Assembly: GCA_003993805.1 (NCBI GenBank)
Contig: RSEF01000001.1
Location: 203,456,770 to 203,520,769, forward strand
DNA: 64,000 bases
From: Himantopus leucocephalus
Lineage: Eukaryota > Chordata > Aves > Charadriiformes > Recurvirostridae
Direction of reading: 5' to 3'
The position numbers and the translations under genes are program-made. The first letter of the stretch is position 1. Every line of letters starts with the position of its first letter. The notes below the pieces were generated by a model. The model was not told the DNA's origin, searched no databases, and saw only the letters and a program-made list of their open reading frames with translations. Below, one piece after another: positions 22,619-36,042 of this stretch.

Positions 22619-24362
22619 TTAAAATGTGGCACTGTGCTCCTCTTCTAGCCTGACTGAATTAAGAGATGGGTTATTTTGAGGATGGGTCTGCTGCATGACC
22701 AAAACACGATTTGTATATCGGCAAGTTTTGTTAAGGTAGATTAGAACAGCATGCTAGTTGTCAAGTGTTTGCTGTTCTTTTAAGAGGGGAGCTCTTATGT
22801 GTAGCTGTCTTTTAAATGAAATAGGGGCATTTGGTAAGTAGTGACTAAAAATCAAGGAATGGTATGTCTTTGGACTTAAGTCAGTTTGCACTAAATTGAT
22901 TAAAATAGTAATACTACTTTGTTCAGTATAGGAAAACACAGGTGGTCTTTCACAAATTGATTTTATTTGGGCAAGAAAACTTGAACTTTCTATTTTAGGA
23001 ACTGAAGCTACATGTATATATCACATATTATATGAATATGTATACCCTTGTTTAATGTCACCCAGTACTAACTTTCAGTGTATTAAGTGCCATGGAAAAG
23101 TATGATAAATTTCAAATCATAAATAGTTGGCCTTAAACCTGTCAGATCAACAATATTGTTGTCCTTTACTACTGCAGTCTACCTGGCTCTGTTTACATTG
23201 TATTTGCTCAAACTGTTATTTCCTTAAAACAGGACTGAATATAAGGAATGAAGCATGCCTAAGCTGGCGTAGCCTTTCAGCAAATAGCTGTATGAATGTT
23301 GACTTATCACTGAAGACTGTTCTCTCTTCCACTTCCTCTGCTGTTTTAAAAATATTAGGTTGGCCTGATTTTTCCTCTCTGGCAGCTCAGTAGATTGAGC
23401 ATCATTGAAGCTACAGGTTGTCTGACCTTAAATGTTTTGATTTGTGGCACGTTATTTAAGTGTAGAGTAAAAAGGGTAAAACATGTCATGTAAGAAAACA
23501 AAACTTAGCCAAACACTGAATAGTGAAGTTCATTCAGATTGTTTACTGTGTGCTGTGCAGTTGTTCAAGTTGCAAGAATGGAAGCAGAAGTTTTGGAAGT
23601 GTAGTCTACTGACATTGTTCCCCAAGTAAAAAAAAGTCATTCATGTGTCCAAAGCTCATGAGAGACTGAGTGCCTCCTAAATCTTTCTTTAGAAGAAAAT
23701 TTTAGTTATTGGTGAACCCCCCTTCTCATCTTGTAAAAACTTGTCCAAGGTGTGCATATTTTAAGTAATTTCAGTACAATCTGGAGATTTTTATGTAATT
23801 GGAGAGAAGACAAAAACTTCTAGTGGGATACAGCAGAGATCATGGGACATAAGAAAAAAAGGGGGAACATCGTTTGTAAGCTTAACTATGTATCTGTAAC
23901 CTTATAGTAAGGGAGAAGGTTTTTGCTGAAGTTTGTCTCATGATGGGTTTTCTGAGCAGATAACAGAATAGGGAAGAAAAATGCTGGTGCCCAGCTCTTA
24001 AATAGAAGTATAAATTATAACTTTGGGTATCAAGATCCCTAGGTATGTTGTTACATTAATGCTACTAACCTTTTATCTCTGGATTTAAATAATTTTTGGT
24101 TACAAGTGAAAATGAGTTTATTCTCATCCTAATCTCTGAAGTCTGTTTTTGTTAAAATTGCTGGTGTGCCACACACAATTTGACGTAATTGGCAGCATTT
24201 CCCTCTGTACCATATTGCATCTAGGACTCTATTAACAAGGCCAGTATAAGTCGCGATCCAGTTGCACTTGTGAAGCTGTCTGGGAGAAATTAACTGCGAC
24301 TCCTGTATTTGAGTAGTAATTCACCCATTTCACTAATTTGTTTTTAAAAGCCTACAAGTGTA

Positions 24363-24368
24363 AATAAA
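24363..24368 (+). terminator. MTMR6: Candidate poly(A) signal AATAAA
   Basis: AATAAA followed by a GT-rich stretch (TGTTTGTAAGTATTTGT), the usual arrangement for cleavage and polyadenylation, 1.75 kb past the stop codon. It is a motif match only. Confidence 0.35.
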
Positions 24369-27300
24369 TGTTTGTAAGTATTTGTATTCCTAAAGATATG
24401 AGCATAGTGTCATCTTTAAAATACATTATCCAGTCATTTAAAAGGCTTAGAATTTCTCCACTACAGGTTTTGATAGTTTCACATTTGCACAGTGGTGCCT
24501 TACAGGGTTGCAGCAAGAGAGGTTTTTTGTGCCTTGTTATTTATTGTCTCCCCTTCTCCCTCACCTTCTGTATCACCTTGGTTCTGTGGTTTTCCTTTGA
24601 AAAAACATCTTGTATATTAAGCTTGTATTGTATCACAGTAGTGAAACAAATTTATCGCTGACAATATAGGTAAGTGTTATCAATTTGCACTTGTTTTAAT
24701 ATTTAGCTGCTCTGGTGTGCCATGTACATGTTTTATATTTATTGTTTAGAGTTTATAGACTCAAAAGATTATATTAAGCTTTTTTGCAAATATTGTTGTA
24801 TGTTGGTTTTACTTCAACAACTATCTGAGTGGCCCTGTGTACAAGGCTTTTGAAGAAAAGACTTGTTCCCTTTCAGTACTGTTAAAGTGAGTTTATTTCA
24901 GTCTTCAGGCCCTTCTTATTGCCAGAGTTCACTCCTTAGCAAAAGGAACCAGGATGCCTTTTTATTTTAAATCAAGGTAGGCATGTTAGGTCAGCTTTAA
25001 AACACCATAAAACTATCTGCTCAGGCACAGAACCTGTTTCTTCATCAAAAAATACAATACGTCCTGATCTGTAGTATATATTTTTCTCCAGTTAATATGT
25101 GAATAGAGTTTTATAAGGCTGTTCTGTAGAGCAGCCTTCCCATAAAGTCCAGATAGCTCTGCCAACTCAGCCCCCAGGGTCACCGGTGAGAAAAGTTCCT
25201 GCAGAGAGGCAGCTGTCTCTTCTCATTTGCTGTTTAGGTTTAAGCCAAAATTACCTAAAGCACATGGGACCCGTGGTGAAGTAAATAGATGGTAGTGAAA
25301 AGAGCTCCAACAGAAAGCTTGGCAGGATGGCCAGGACTTAGCACAGTGGGGCTGTTCTGTGTCCTTCAAGAGGGGTTTAAAAAACATGAAGCGAATTGAC
25401 TAAAAAAACTGGCAGAAGCCTTCTGGGAGCAGAAAGAATTTTAATTCTTATTTCAGTGGATAAGCTTTTCTTCATTATGAACATGCTTCTCCAAGAACAG
25501 TTCCAATACTGAAAGGTGTCCAGTACAGATCAAAATAATACACAAACTCTTTCACACTGCGGCATTAACGCGTAGTTGGTGTTCTCACCAGTTGCTTGGG
25601 AATATAATGTCCCAGATAGAAAGCTGCTATAGTTGATTCTGCTCCATCAGCCACAAGACTTTGGCACCTGTCAATTCTGTGCTTCATCTTGAGAAGGTCT
25701 CGGTGAAGTCTCTGGGTTTCTGTGTTCTGTGCTTGATCTTTTTTTTTCTAATCTGAATGCTATAGAAGAGAAGTAATTCCTTCTAATTACCCAAGCTGAT
25801 AGCCTCACCTGAGCAACTAAAACTGATTTCACTTTGTACTCCAGGCAATTTAAAATATTTATTTCAATAATACCAAAAGAGTTGGGCTTATTTTTGCGAG
25901 GCTTGCTGTTGTCATAATGTAGTTTTCAATACAAGTTTAAATATCCAACTGTTCTGTTTTGTAGGATGACTGCCAAATCAACAGACTAAGAAATTAATTA
26001 AGCAACGCTGAACTGAGCCTGTGCATTTTCCACACATGTCCAATTACTAGTGACCTAAATCTAGGGCAAAAGCCTGAAGTCTGGAAAGTCCATTTAGAGA
26101 ACTGGAACAGCAGTCCTTCTATAAAACCACACATCCCTGTGTGGAACAAATGCCCTAATACAACGTTGTTTTAGAAAGTTACTGCGAATTGAGCTGTGAC
26201 AGTTTGATGTGTCTCTTCCTCAGGACAAGCACACTGGGTGAGCCTTGCTGGGAGAGGTGATGTGTTCTTCCTCTGTCGCTGCTGTTTTCTAAGGCCTTTT
26301 GATAACATAACACATCAGCAAATCTCTGAGAACTTGCTCCTCCTGTTCTGGTAAACCAAGCACATGGCTGGGTGTACAGTTGGGCTGAAGTGGGGCTGGG
26401 GTAGCTTGGCTTAACTACTATCCTCTTAAGGAAGTGACAGAAATAATATAAAGAAATTCAATGTTAAAATAGCACAGGGCACATGCGATCAACATCTGTT
26501 CTTCAGAGTCCTGCCCTACTCCTGAGCAAGTGTGGCTAGCATGAGGGCCTTGCAGAAGCATAATGATTGCTTTCTAGTTAGTTTAAAGATAATCTGATTT
26601 CAAACTAGATCATCCCTCCATGGTGGTAATTTATAGATCTTTAGGTCAGGACCTAAATGTTGCTCTTAAAACTCTTATTTAGTTGCTAATAGCTCTAAAC
26701 CTGTAGCTGATCATAGACTAAGTATACTGCTCATGAAACCTGTATTAACCTGTAGGATTAGATCTTTAGATTAGAGTGAAGTCTGCTTTGACTCGCTTTC
26801 ACCATTTATGCCACACTTTCCTCCAAGCGTTGCTTATTGTGGTGCTCGATATCTGTCAGATGTAACAGGCTTCTTAATGCTTTGGATGTTTCAAAAACCT
26901 GGAAGTACTGCAACTTTCTTCCACTATCCCAAAGGCTCGGATCAGCCTTGGTGAACAGTATGGGTGAGCTCCTGTTTGATCTAGCTAAGCCTGACCTGCC
27001 TATATGTTCAAAAGCAGTGAAAATCAGCATGGCGCCGTAATTCAGTGGTGCCGCTTCTGTATGCGCGATAGGCTTAAGGAAAAGGATGTAGCTGGGGACC
27101 CTTGTCACAGCATGTAGCAAGGAACAGGACCCTGCTGGGGTATGACTCAGAAAAAGAAGCAGTAGAGCTGTTTTGATGTTCAGCGGCAGCTCAGGGACTT
27201 GAGGTGGAAGGTCAGAGGCCTGCTGCTTCTGAGATCAGTTTCCAGGTCCCAGAGAATTCAGTGACCTGGTCTGTTCAACACTTGTAGCAGAGCAATTCTG

Positions 27301-28141
27301 CAGTGGCATCAAGCAACAGAAAATATATATGGATATGTTTCTTAATTTACGGGCTTCAAATAATAAATATCTTGGTGGTGACTTTGAAATTGGGGTGCAA
27401 TATTTTGTTTATTCTTGTTTATAGTTTAGCTCTTGAGGTCAGTTGTAAACTGTTTATAGTTGAGATCATAGTTCTTGACACACACTATAAAAGCGTTTCC
27501 CATCTTAATGACAAGGTTAGCATGTACGTATCTCGTGCTTTGTATCTCTGCACATATTTCTGCTGAACACTTTTCTTGCAAGTGGGCAGCCTGGGTGAAG
27601 TGCCATGCTGCCCCACAAAGGCATTCCTAATTACCTAGCGTTACAGTCTGGTTTCCTTGCTCTGTCTTACTGTTGCTCTTCAATCTTATCCTTTATCTTT
27701 ATGGCTGTCTGTCAGCAGTGTCCCTTGACAAACATCTTTCCATCAAAGAAAACGGGTTTGTTGTTTTTCTGTGTCTCAGGGATTTTTACCCCTGAACTAG
27801 TGAACTTGAAAAATATTGCTTATTCTCCCTTTCAGGGCTTCTGAGTGCCTGTTGACTTCCACAGTCAGTTTACTTACACATTTTTAACTTCAGACCTGTC
27901 TATTAAAAAAAAAAAATCAAATGTTGGATGTGGCAAAGGGAAAGAAAACGGTTTTTGTTGTAATGTATCTGGAAAGACTGGCTGTTTCACTAGCGTTTAT
28001 TGCTCTATGTAACGCTCTGTAAAAGTCATTTATCTGTGTGCTGGGATCATGCTTGATGTATATTCCTGAAGAAACTCTAGCAAATGGAATTTTGTAATAA
28101 GTATTTTATTTGTACGTGTTTTGAAAATCCATAAAGCTTAA

Positions 28142-28147
28142 AATAAA
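28142..28147 (+). terminator. MTMR6: Candidate distal poly(A) signal AATAAA
   Basis: AATAAA in an AT-rich context with TTTATTTGTACGTGTTTTG upstream; a second AATAAA follows at 28226-28231. Use of either would make the MTMR6 3'UTR about 5.5 kb. The GT-rich downstream element is weak. Confidence 0.3.
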
Positions 28148-28250
28148 ATGATCTTAATATTGCCAATCTAACTGGGCATTAAATAGTCCATTTATAATAG
28201 CAGTGTATGAACATTAAACATATTGAATAAAATTTTCATTTTATGGATGA

Positions 28251-29139
28251 ATCATCTAATACAGACTATAGAGTACAGAAATGACTTGGCCTATTTATTA
28301 GTTTCTTGAATGATTCTGTAACTTTTAGATATGGGAGACTGGCTCAGCTTGTGTTACTGACTCTAGACTGCTGGTCTATTAATTACAAACACTGTTCTGT
28401 GCTTAATTGAAGAGTTAAGTGTCAGGTGAAGAGAGCTCTGTGTTTACTTAGCATTACTGTTACTTCATACTTGGTAATCCAGATTAGTGTTTTCAACAGC
28501 TCCAACAAATCTGGTTAGGAAATTGGAATAATTTTCTGAAAACACCAGCTTCTCTTCTCAGGGCCTTTTCCATTAACTATTAAGAACTGTTTTCTTTAAT
28601 TCTTAGTTCTGAGGCTTCTTAGGACTATACAGCCGAGTTCTTCATTTAGTAAAGGTAGCAATTGTTTTTTGTCACGTTAGTAAAGTTCTCCCTAACTACT
28701 ACTTGCTACACAATGCTCAAGCTTCTGCCAGCAGCATTTTGCTCATACTTACTTCACCCACATCCAGCTCCATCTTGACCTGCACTGAGAATATGGTTTC
28801 TGTTCATAGTGCAGATGGAAACTAACGTACTGGAGCATTGGACTACGTGATGTTCTGATCTTTATTACAGAATGGGACCCTCCTGCTGTAGGTAGATGCA
28901 ACTTAAAGGGCTCTCTCCAATCTGTGGGACGTTTTTATTTGAGTGGCTTCCTTTCGGGTAGGCAGGCTGGATGCTGGAAGACGTTGTGGGAGAATGTGGT
29001 GAGTGCCATTGGGGGAATATGTCGAAACTCCTGCTAAGTCATAGCAGTGTGTTTTAACAATGTGCCGTAACAGTCATAACATCTGTCGGCTGGGTTCTGT
29101 ATCCAGTGGCAGTAGCTGCTACAGAAAGAGCACGAACGT
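28251..29139. other. Intergenic, nothing recognised
   Basis: AT-rich single-copy-looking sequence between the last candidate MTMR6 poly(A) signal and a CR1 fragment. No open frame, RNA gene or repeat is supported. Confidence 0.6.
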
Positions 29140-29445
29140 AGAATCATAGAATCGTCTAGGTTGGAAGGGACCTTTAAGATCATTGAGTCCAACCATCAAC
29201 CTAACACTGCCAAACCCACCGCTAAACCATGTCCCTCAGCACCATGTCTACCTGTCTTTTAAATACCTCCAGGGATGGTGACTCCACCCTTTCCCTGGGC
29301 AACCCGTTCCAATGTTTGATAACCCTTTCTGTGAAGAAATTTTTTCCTAATATCCATCCTAAACCTTCCATGGCGTAGCTTGTGGCCATTTCCTCTTGTC
29401 CTATCACTTCTCATTTGGGAGAGGAGTTGACCCCCACCTCTCTAC
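29140..29445 (-). mobile_element. CR1 LINE fragment, 5'-truncated
   Basis: Minus-strand CR1 3' end: AGAATCATAGAATCG at 29140-29154 is the complement of its terminal sequence. The minus frame ending at 29222 reads [18 protein letters not shown] and [17 protein letters not shown], the CR1 polymerase C-terminus. It is the same subfamily as the intron 7 copy but shorter, and homology stops near 29445. Confidence 0.92.
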
Positions 29446-32400
29446 ATGTTCATCCACAAGCGCTTCTAGTGTGTAGATACTATTGGATGTATTGAAACTG
29501 CTGAGTTTCATATGTGCATATCCAAGTGGAGGGAAAAGTTAAGTTGGATTTCAGCTCTTAAATTAACCGGCCTCTAGGCTATAGTATTTTACTGCCTTAG
29601 TCCAGGGAGCATTATATATAACTACAACCCGCCGAAGCTCAGGCATTACTTGCGGTGTGCATGTTTAAACTGAGAATAGACAGCACATGTGAGAATTAGC
29701 TGGCTGCTGCACAGAATGGTTGAAGCGAAGTAAGTGGGACATAAAAACTATATAAAGGCAAAAATGGAGATGGATATGGTGTTCTTGACATCTGTGGTGG
29801 CCACACTGGGCTGTGGGCGGAAGGCCTAATATTGCAGTGGCTTGAGAGCGTCGATGCTGGCTGAGCCAGTTCCAGAATTTGATGCAAGATTGAGTGCTCC
29901 TAAAAATGTTGCTGTCTGCTTTGTGTTTATTTTTTCCATTACTTGAAGCTGCCCTGGCTAAAATGCTAAAGACGGCTGCGTTCTTGCAAGAATACAGCTT
30001 GGCAGAGGACAGGGCTGCTCTCTGAATATTCGGGAGTGTGGATGTTGTTCAGACGTGTTCCTCAGCTGTGATACTAGCTGCTCCAGCTGAGCGCCTCTGT
30101 GAAAGCAGGAGAGTGCAGCAGCTTAGTGCTCTGTTTGAGATTCACGTGAGAATGCTTTAGTGGGGGAAACGCTCTCAGTGATTGGATCCTCTTTTAATTT
30201 CTAATCCCACTTTAAGCTTTTAGTAAACTTGTTTTCAGTAGTGTGCTGGTGGAAGAAATGATTCTTAATAAAACAAATGTTTACTCTCCCGTTCAGCTGC
30301 TGCATTTTGCATGTGCACTGTCTTTCCAGGTTATCTGGTGACATGCAAGTGTCCTGCTAGCCCACAATATATTCGAGAGGTTAAAGTGTGACTACCATGA
30401 TAGAATAATAACTTTGATTACTTTTTTCTCTTGAATGTGATAAGGACAGCACGTGAGCAGGAAAAATGTTCCAGTTGCCATTATATCATTTATTTGAATG
30501 GCTTTTAAATGCTCGTTGTGGGTGCAGGGGGTGTCAAAGGAGACTACTGACAGCTATTATGAAGCATACTGAAAAGGAATGATTAGTGGAAGAAAAAGGA
30601 TGAATGTTTATGCATAAGTTAAATCTACATTTAAGGCGGGTTTTGTTTTGTGACTCTACTTCGTAAGTGACTTAAATCCCAGTGTGAATGCAGCTAGAAT
30701 GATAGAGGTGTGTGGTTGGCAGTGTCTCAAAAGAAAAGCGTAAGCATTCTTAGTGCCTGGGGCTTTATCAAGACAAAGCTTTGTAAATATTAATCTAGTG
30801 GTTCTTTTTAACAATTTATGGTGAGTTGACTTTGGATCGTGAATGCGTTTTGGGTCAGGAAAACATAAAGGGGGAACATGGAGCACAGCTGGATGTAACC
30901 ATAACTATGAATTTTGCGAAATATGGTGCAGAGGAGAGCACTGAGGCTTTGGAAGCTATAAAAAAAAAATAAAAAATGAGGCTGATCTGCGCTCCAATTC
31001 CTCTGCTGCTGCTTATATCCTATAGCACACAGGTCCATCCACAGTGCCAAAGGACAGCCTGGAAGAAGAGAGATAACTGGTATCTGGCTATTTGCTGATA
31101 TGAACCGAGAAAAGGAAAGGAGAGCTGGTTCCCAAGCAGAGATCACATGGAGGAGATTGCATACCAGGAGTGGGTCACGAGGTTGTAAGAGAATGAATTT
31201 CTACTTAAGGCTGTTGCAGGAGAAAGGCTGGTCAGCTGGAGGTCAGCAGTGGGGAAAGGATTAGGGTTAGCAATAAGAATTACTTAAACTTACTGGTGTT
31301 TGAGGTATTGTAACGTATGGAGGAACCGAGCTATTTATATAACCCTATAACTGAGTTATATATAGCCCTAAAAATTCAAATCCCTGGGTCTCAGTTTGGC
31401 TTGTTCTATTTCAAGATGAGAATCTATATGTAAAATTCTGCTTTGCTATCCTAAAGCTTTGCCAAAAGTTTATTTAAAGAGCACAACTTGGCAGAGAACG
31501 CTGTCTTATCTGCAGATTTGCATTGAGTCCTATATGCTCTGTTGTGGTTAGTGCTCTTGTGGCTATTCAGTTTCTGGTCACTTCTGCTATTTTCTTGCTT
31601 TTTCTCTCTTATCTGCCTATATTCAGTCGGACTCCGAGGCAACTGAGGCTGAGAAGAGCTGTTCCTATGTAGCTGCAAGAGGTCGGCCAAGGGACAGTGG
31701 TTTACTACTGAGCTGCTTGTGTTTGGTAACAGCTATCCAAGTCAGCAAGGTAGAAATCCACCCTTTGGGATTTCTAGCAACAGCACACCCCGCTTGGTCT
31801 GAGCTGCGGAACAGTGCAGTAATTTGGAAACTGGTATTACGGCAGGTCTGCAGAAGAGCTAATGACCTGACCCCATTCTGAAAAGGACCATTAGGCAAGT
31901 GCTGGAAGAGCAGCACTTCTGAGCAGCTCTCGAGGATGTGCAGAATGTGGTGCTCTGTCATTGTGAGGATAAGGGAGAGCCGCCCTGATGTAGCGCAATT
32001 AAAAGTCGTTCTGAAATTGTGCTGCTCGTGCTCAGTCTGTTGCTGTGTAGGCTTATTAGTGTAACAGATAATGGGGTGGCTTTAGTGTTAGTTAAATAGG
32101 CAGCATGTGTATTGGGGACACGCTCTTTCCCTGGGGGAGCTTTTAGAAACTGGTAATCACAGCCTAGAAAGAGCTAAGGCACCTCAGGTCTTACAAGGTC
32201 AAGGGAACTTGGCTTTCTGGCAGCGTTTGGGCCATTAAACAGAACTACAGCTACACCACTGCGTGAGTCTCTACCAACTCCAGATAGACTTCTGGGCCCA
32301 TTATTAAATCATGTTTACCTCTTCCATAATTTTTCATTTTAATTCCAGTTTCCAAACTAAGAAAAAGCTCCCTTCCCAGCACCCTGGTAGAGGTTGAGCT

Positions 32401-34250
32401 AAACTGAGTTTTCCACTTTGGCTAAAAAGATATTCTGTAGTCAGCTCCAAATTACAGTATGCTTTATAGGAGGCAAAAAAAAATCCAAGATGTTCCTGTG
32501 CCTGTTGAATAGTTCTTGAATTAAATGTAGCAATTTAAAACTTTGTGAAAAACATTTTTTTAATCCATATAGTTTTAGGAAAGAAAAAATCCCAATAAAA
32601 ACATCTTTTGGCTTATTCTGAAAATAATACTGGGTATTTGGTGCACATTTTTTAATACTTTTCTTTACAGTGGATTCACACTCCCTGAAGTGTGTTAAGT
32701 AAAGCTTCTCTGAAGACAATATAATGAACACTGTGACCTCAATATTTGCCACATTGTTAGGGACGGGATGGTTTCCTGCATACAAGGATTGTTTCAAAAT
32801 GATCCATTGTCTTGAACATGTTCCCACCCAGATGTTCTACAGAGGCAGTGACTTGTTTTGGGTGAAGGAAGAGATGTATTAACAATCTCTTACTTTTTTT
32901 CCAATTATTTTTTACTTTGCTGTGAAATATTTTTGTTAATACCCATCAAATAATGTAATCTATGATAGTGACATGTCCTCCACAATGCTTTAATTGCCCG
33001 TTCTGGAGTCTAAGTCTTCAAATATGCTGAAGTTTAACACAGGGAGCTGTCAAGCCTTTATACTTTGGTTCGTATTAACAAACTAAACAAAGCCTCCTTT
33101 CACTTTTAAACCTTCGCTGCGGCTGAAGGGCTCAGCACAGAAATGCATTAATGCCATACTTATCCATCTGCTTACTCTTCTTTAGGGACCCTGGCTCTCT
33201 GGACCTAAAGCTAAGCAGAATGGGGATGGGTGGGGGAGAAGACAGCTTCTACAGGAAAAACTCTGTCAAAGTTAAGTATACCTTGTTACTAGAACATAAA
33301 ATACTTGGAACTGGTCTTTATGGTGACTTGAAAATTGAAATATTAGCTACTGTTCATCTAAGTTAGAGAGGCAGCTCTCAACACTGTCTTTAGTTCCTTG
33401 TTTTACTGCCATTCAAATGACAGTGTAATTGGAGGCACGCACCCACTGTTGTCCTTGTCCGATGAGCTTTTATGTGCCATCTAGACTAAGTTAGAACTAC
33501 GGAAAGAGCCTGAGGCTACTTACGTAATGTAGTTATGCTGCTGTTACATTATCATTTTCAGCTGTAATGCTTAAAGTACCAATAAATCAAATTACTTTTT
33601 TCCTTTCTGTAGTACAAAGATAATAGCAACTGCCCTCTTATGTTCTTTCTGCCAATTTTGTAGACTTTAATATGTAGTTGGTTATGTTTTATCAGACTTT
33701 ATTTAGTTGGATAAGTTGATTTCTGAAAAACAGATTTTATTTAAAACTGAAAGCCACAAATATGGCAGGGAAAGCCATCTATATAACTTCTTAGGGAACA
33801 TAGTCACTGATAATTTTTTTATCAACTCCTGTAAGACTACAAAAAGGACTGAAAACCTGCAGAATAATTATGAAGTTACTGAACAGTTCATCAATCCTGA
33901 AATTCTCAGTCATTTCCAGAATAATAGATTTGTACTGGCTAGAAGAGGTGTGTGGAATACAAGTAAATTTCATATGAGAACTTGAGCAAGCAAGTAATGT
34001 TAGGTTAGTTGTGCAAAGTATTTTAAAGTTGCCTTGAGATCCTAGCACTAATTTAATAAAACAGAGGCAATGCAGGAATACATGGCAAAGCTGTAAATCA
34101 TAGAAAAGCGATGGAAAGAGAGATTAAATTACTCTGCCCACTTGGAGCCAGTATCCATGTAAATCACTAAAACCCTTGAGCACTCTTTCCAGCAAGCCTG
34201 AAGGAGGAATCACAAGCTGCTGGCATGTACCCAGGTCCCAGTGGCACCTG
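29446..34250. other. Intergenic, nothing recognised
   Basis: Mixed AT-rich sequence with several short open frames on both strands (longest 128 codons at 32441-32827, minus), none with a domain, start context or splice structure. No transposon end is recognised. Confidence 0.6.
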
Positions 34251-34393
34251 GTGGGATTCATCTCCAGCCTTATGTACTCACTTCCATGCAGACATCCACC
34301 TCTGAGCTGGTCACCCTTGGCNGTGGGATTCATCTCCAGCCTTATGTACTCACTTCCATGCAGACATCCACCTCTGAGCTGGTCACCCTTGGC
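34251..34393. repeat. N-joined tandem copy (assembly overlap)
   Basis: 34251-34321 and 34323-34393 are 71-bp copies that appear identical by eye, separated by one N at 34322. Read as an uncollapsed contig-end overlap; sequence continues normally on each side. Confidence 0.85.
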
Positions 34394-35852
34394 TCCTTGC
34401 ACAGATCAACAGCTGCTTCTGGTGCACAGCTGCCCTTAGGCGAAGGTGCACATCTGAAATAGGTCGTACCAACCACATGCTGAAAATGTCTATTTGTGTC
34501 ACTTGACTGTGCAGGCAGCCTCGGGTGACCCACTCAGTCATGCGTGAAGTCAGCCACCGCAAGTCACATCCCCGCTGCTTTTACAGGTTAAAAGCCTAGA
34601 ATTCGGAGTAGCTCAAAAACATGCCTGGGAAAGTAAGGGCTGATGAAAGAGCAAGGTACCTAGATGTTCAACATGGCAGTGGTTATTTGATGGAGTGCTT
34701 CATGGCAGTGGCCTCCAGACTAGCACTGGGGAGCGTTGTGAGGCATGTGAACACCCTGTGCTGTTCACGGAGAGTTGGGAGACTCACAGGACAATATTCA
34801 TAGACACCAGAGACTGATGTCTCATTCTACTGGTAGCAGAGCGTGGGCCACAGCCCAGAGAGGGGTTTGCCTGACTGGCAAGAGAAACTGAGGAACAGGA
34901 CTCAAAAAACTGGTGTGCTGAGCAGGGAGCTGGTTAGAGACTGCCAGCAAGATATGCTGGTGCTTGGTGGAAAGTGCAAGGAGGTCAGGTGCCAAATCCT
35001 GCCTCTTCTCTGCTGCTTTAATGTACTGGTTAAGAGTTGCGTGTGAAAGGGGAGGCCCCAGTTCATTTTCCTGATGGACCTGAGTGGGTTCAAGCAGACA
35101 CCTCTCCGGCAGGGCTGTTCTGGCACTCGGGCTGCACGCTGGGCTGGGCAGGGGTGTAGAGCAGCAGAAAGCATGAGAGAGCTCACGCTCTCATCTTCTG
35201 TCTCCCCTTGGCCTCTCTGTGATGACTAAAGCTTGCCATGGAGCACCATGGTACTTTCCATCCCCCCAGGGAAGCAAAGCTGGCCTCCACATAACTAACC
35301 AAGATACACAAAGAAAAGGAAAGGGACGTAAGAGGGAGCACAACTCTGAGGGCACTTGGGCTAAAATCACTGTAAAACCCTGGTCTTCCTGGCCAAGTGC
35401 TCTGAGACTCCTTGTGGCTCAGATGAGACCAGCTTGGATAAGGGGAAGAGTTTGAACCAGAGTCCCTACCCCAGGTAGGGAGATTTTAGCCTAATGGGCC
35501 AGTTGAGATTATTCTAAATAGATGAGTTAGCTCTGAAAAGGGGAGTGTTTCTGAAGTGGTCTGTGCTGTAAATGTGTTGCTGGGAAAGCCAAGCTAGAAC
35601 TGAAAAGCAGATTTCTGCAGAGCTTTGCAATGCTAGAAGGAGATGTGCTTTGTGTGTTTAACCTGTGATGTCCCCAAGGAATACTGCTCCCACACGCACC
35701 TGTATTTCCCAAAGGGCTCAGTGATATTGGTGTTGGATCCTCATTATTTCCAAGGCACATTCCAGATGTGCCACGATACCATAGGTATACCAAGGTCTGA
35801 GGGCAAGAAGTGATGCCAATAGTTGAATACATTGAACCGGGAAGTGGAAGAG
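34394..35852. other. Intergenic, nothing recognised
   Basis: Moderately GC-rich sequence with only short frames lacking domains. No transposon boundary is recognised until the LTR target-site duplication at 35853. Confidence 0.55.
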
Positions 35853-36042
35853 CAGGGTGTCATGGTTTAGGCCAAATCAGCCACTGGGGATGTGGGGGNN
35901 NNNNNNNNNNNNNNNNNNNNNNNNNNNNNNNNNNNNNNNNNNNNNNNNNNNNNNNNNNNNNNNNNNNNNNNNNNNNNNNNNNNNNNNNNNNNNNNNNNCT
36001 GAACAAAATTGGTCCTGTTTTGCCTCAAACCAGGACACAGGG
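35853..36042. mobile_element. LTR retroelement interrupted by a 100-N gap
   Basis: A 5-bp target-site duplication CAGGG (35853-35857 and 36038-36042) brackets sequence that begins TGTCATGGTTT at 35858 and ends AAACCAGGACA at 36037. The ends are near-perfect inverted repeats (10 of 11) with TG...CA termini, as in avian endogenous-retrovirus LTRs. Exactly 100 N (35899-35998) replace the interior, so its true length is unknown: it may be a solo LTR or a longer provirus. No coding sequence is visible. Confidence 0.78.
35899..35998. other. Assembly gap of 100 N
   Basis: One hundred consecutive N, a conventional placeholder for a gap of unknown size, located inside an LTR element. Confidence 0.99.

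Larger units (their letters stand above)
22619..28250 (+). other. MTMR6: Probable MTMR6 3'UTR and downstream flank
   Basis: AT-rich, without coding potential or recognised transposons. Candidate poly(A) signals occur at 24363-24368 and, more distally, at 28142-28147 and 28226-28231. I cannot tell from sequence how far the mature 3'UTR extends. The short frames here (for example 24368-24661 and 26806-27120) lack domains. Confidence 0.5.
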
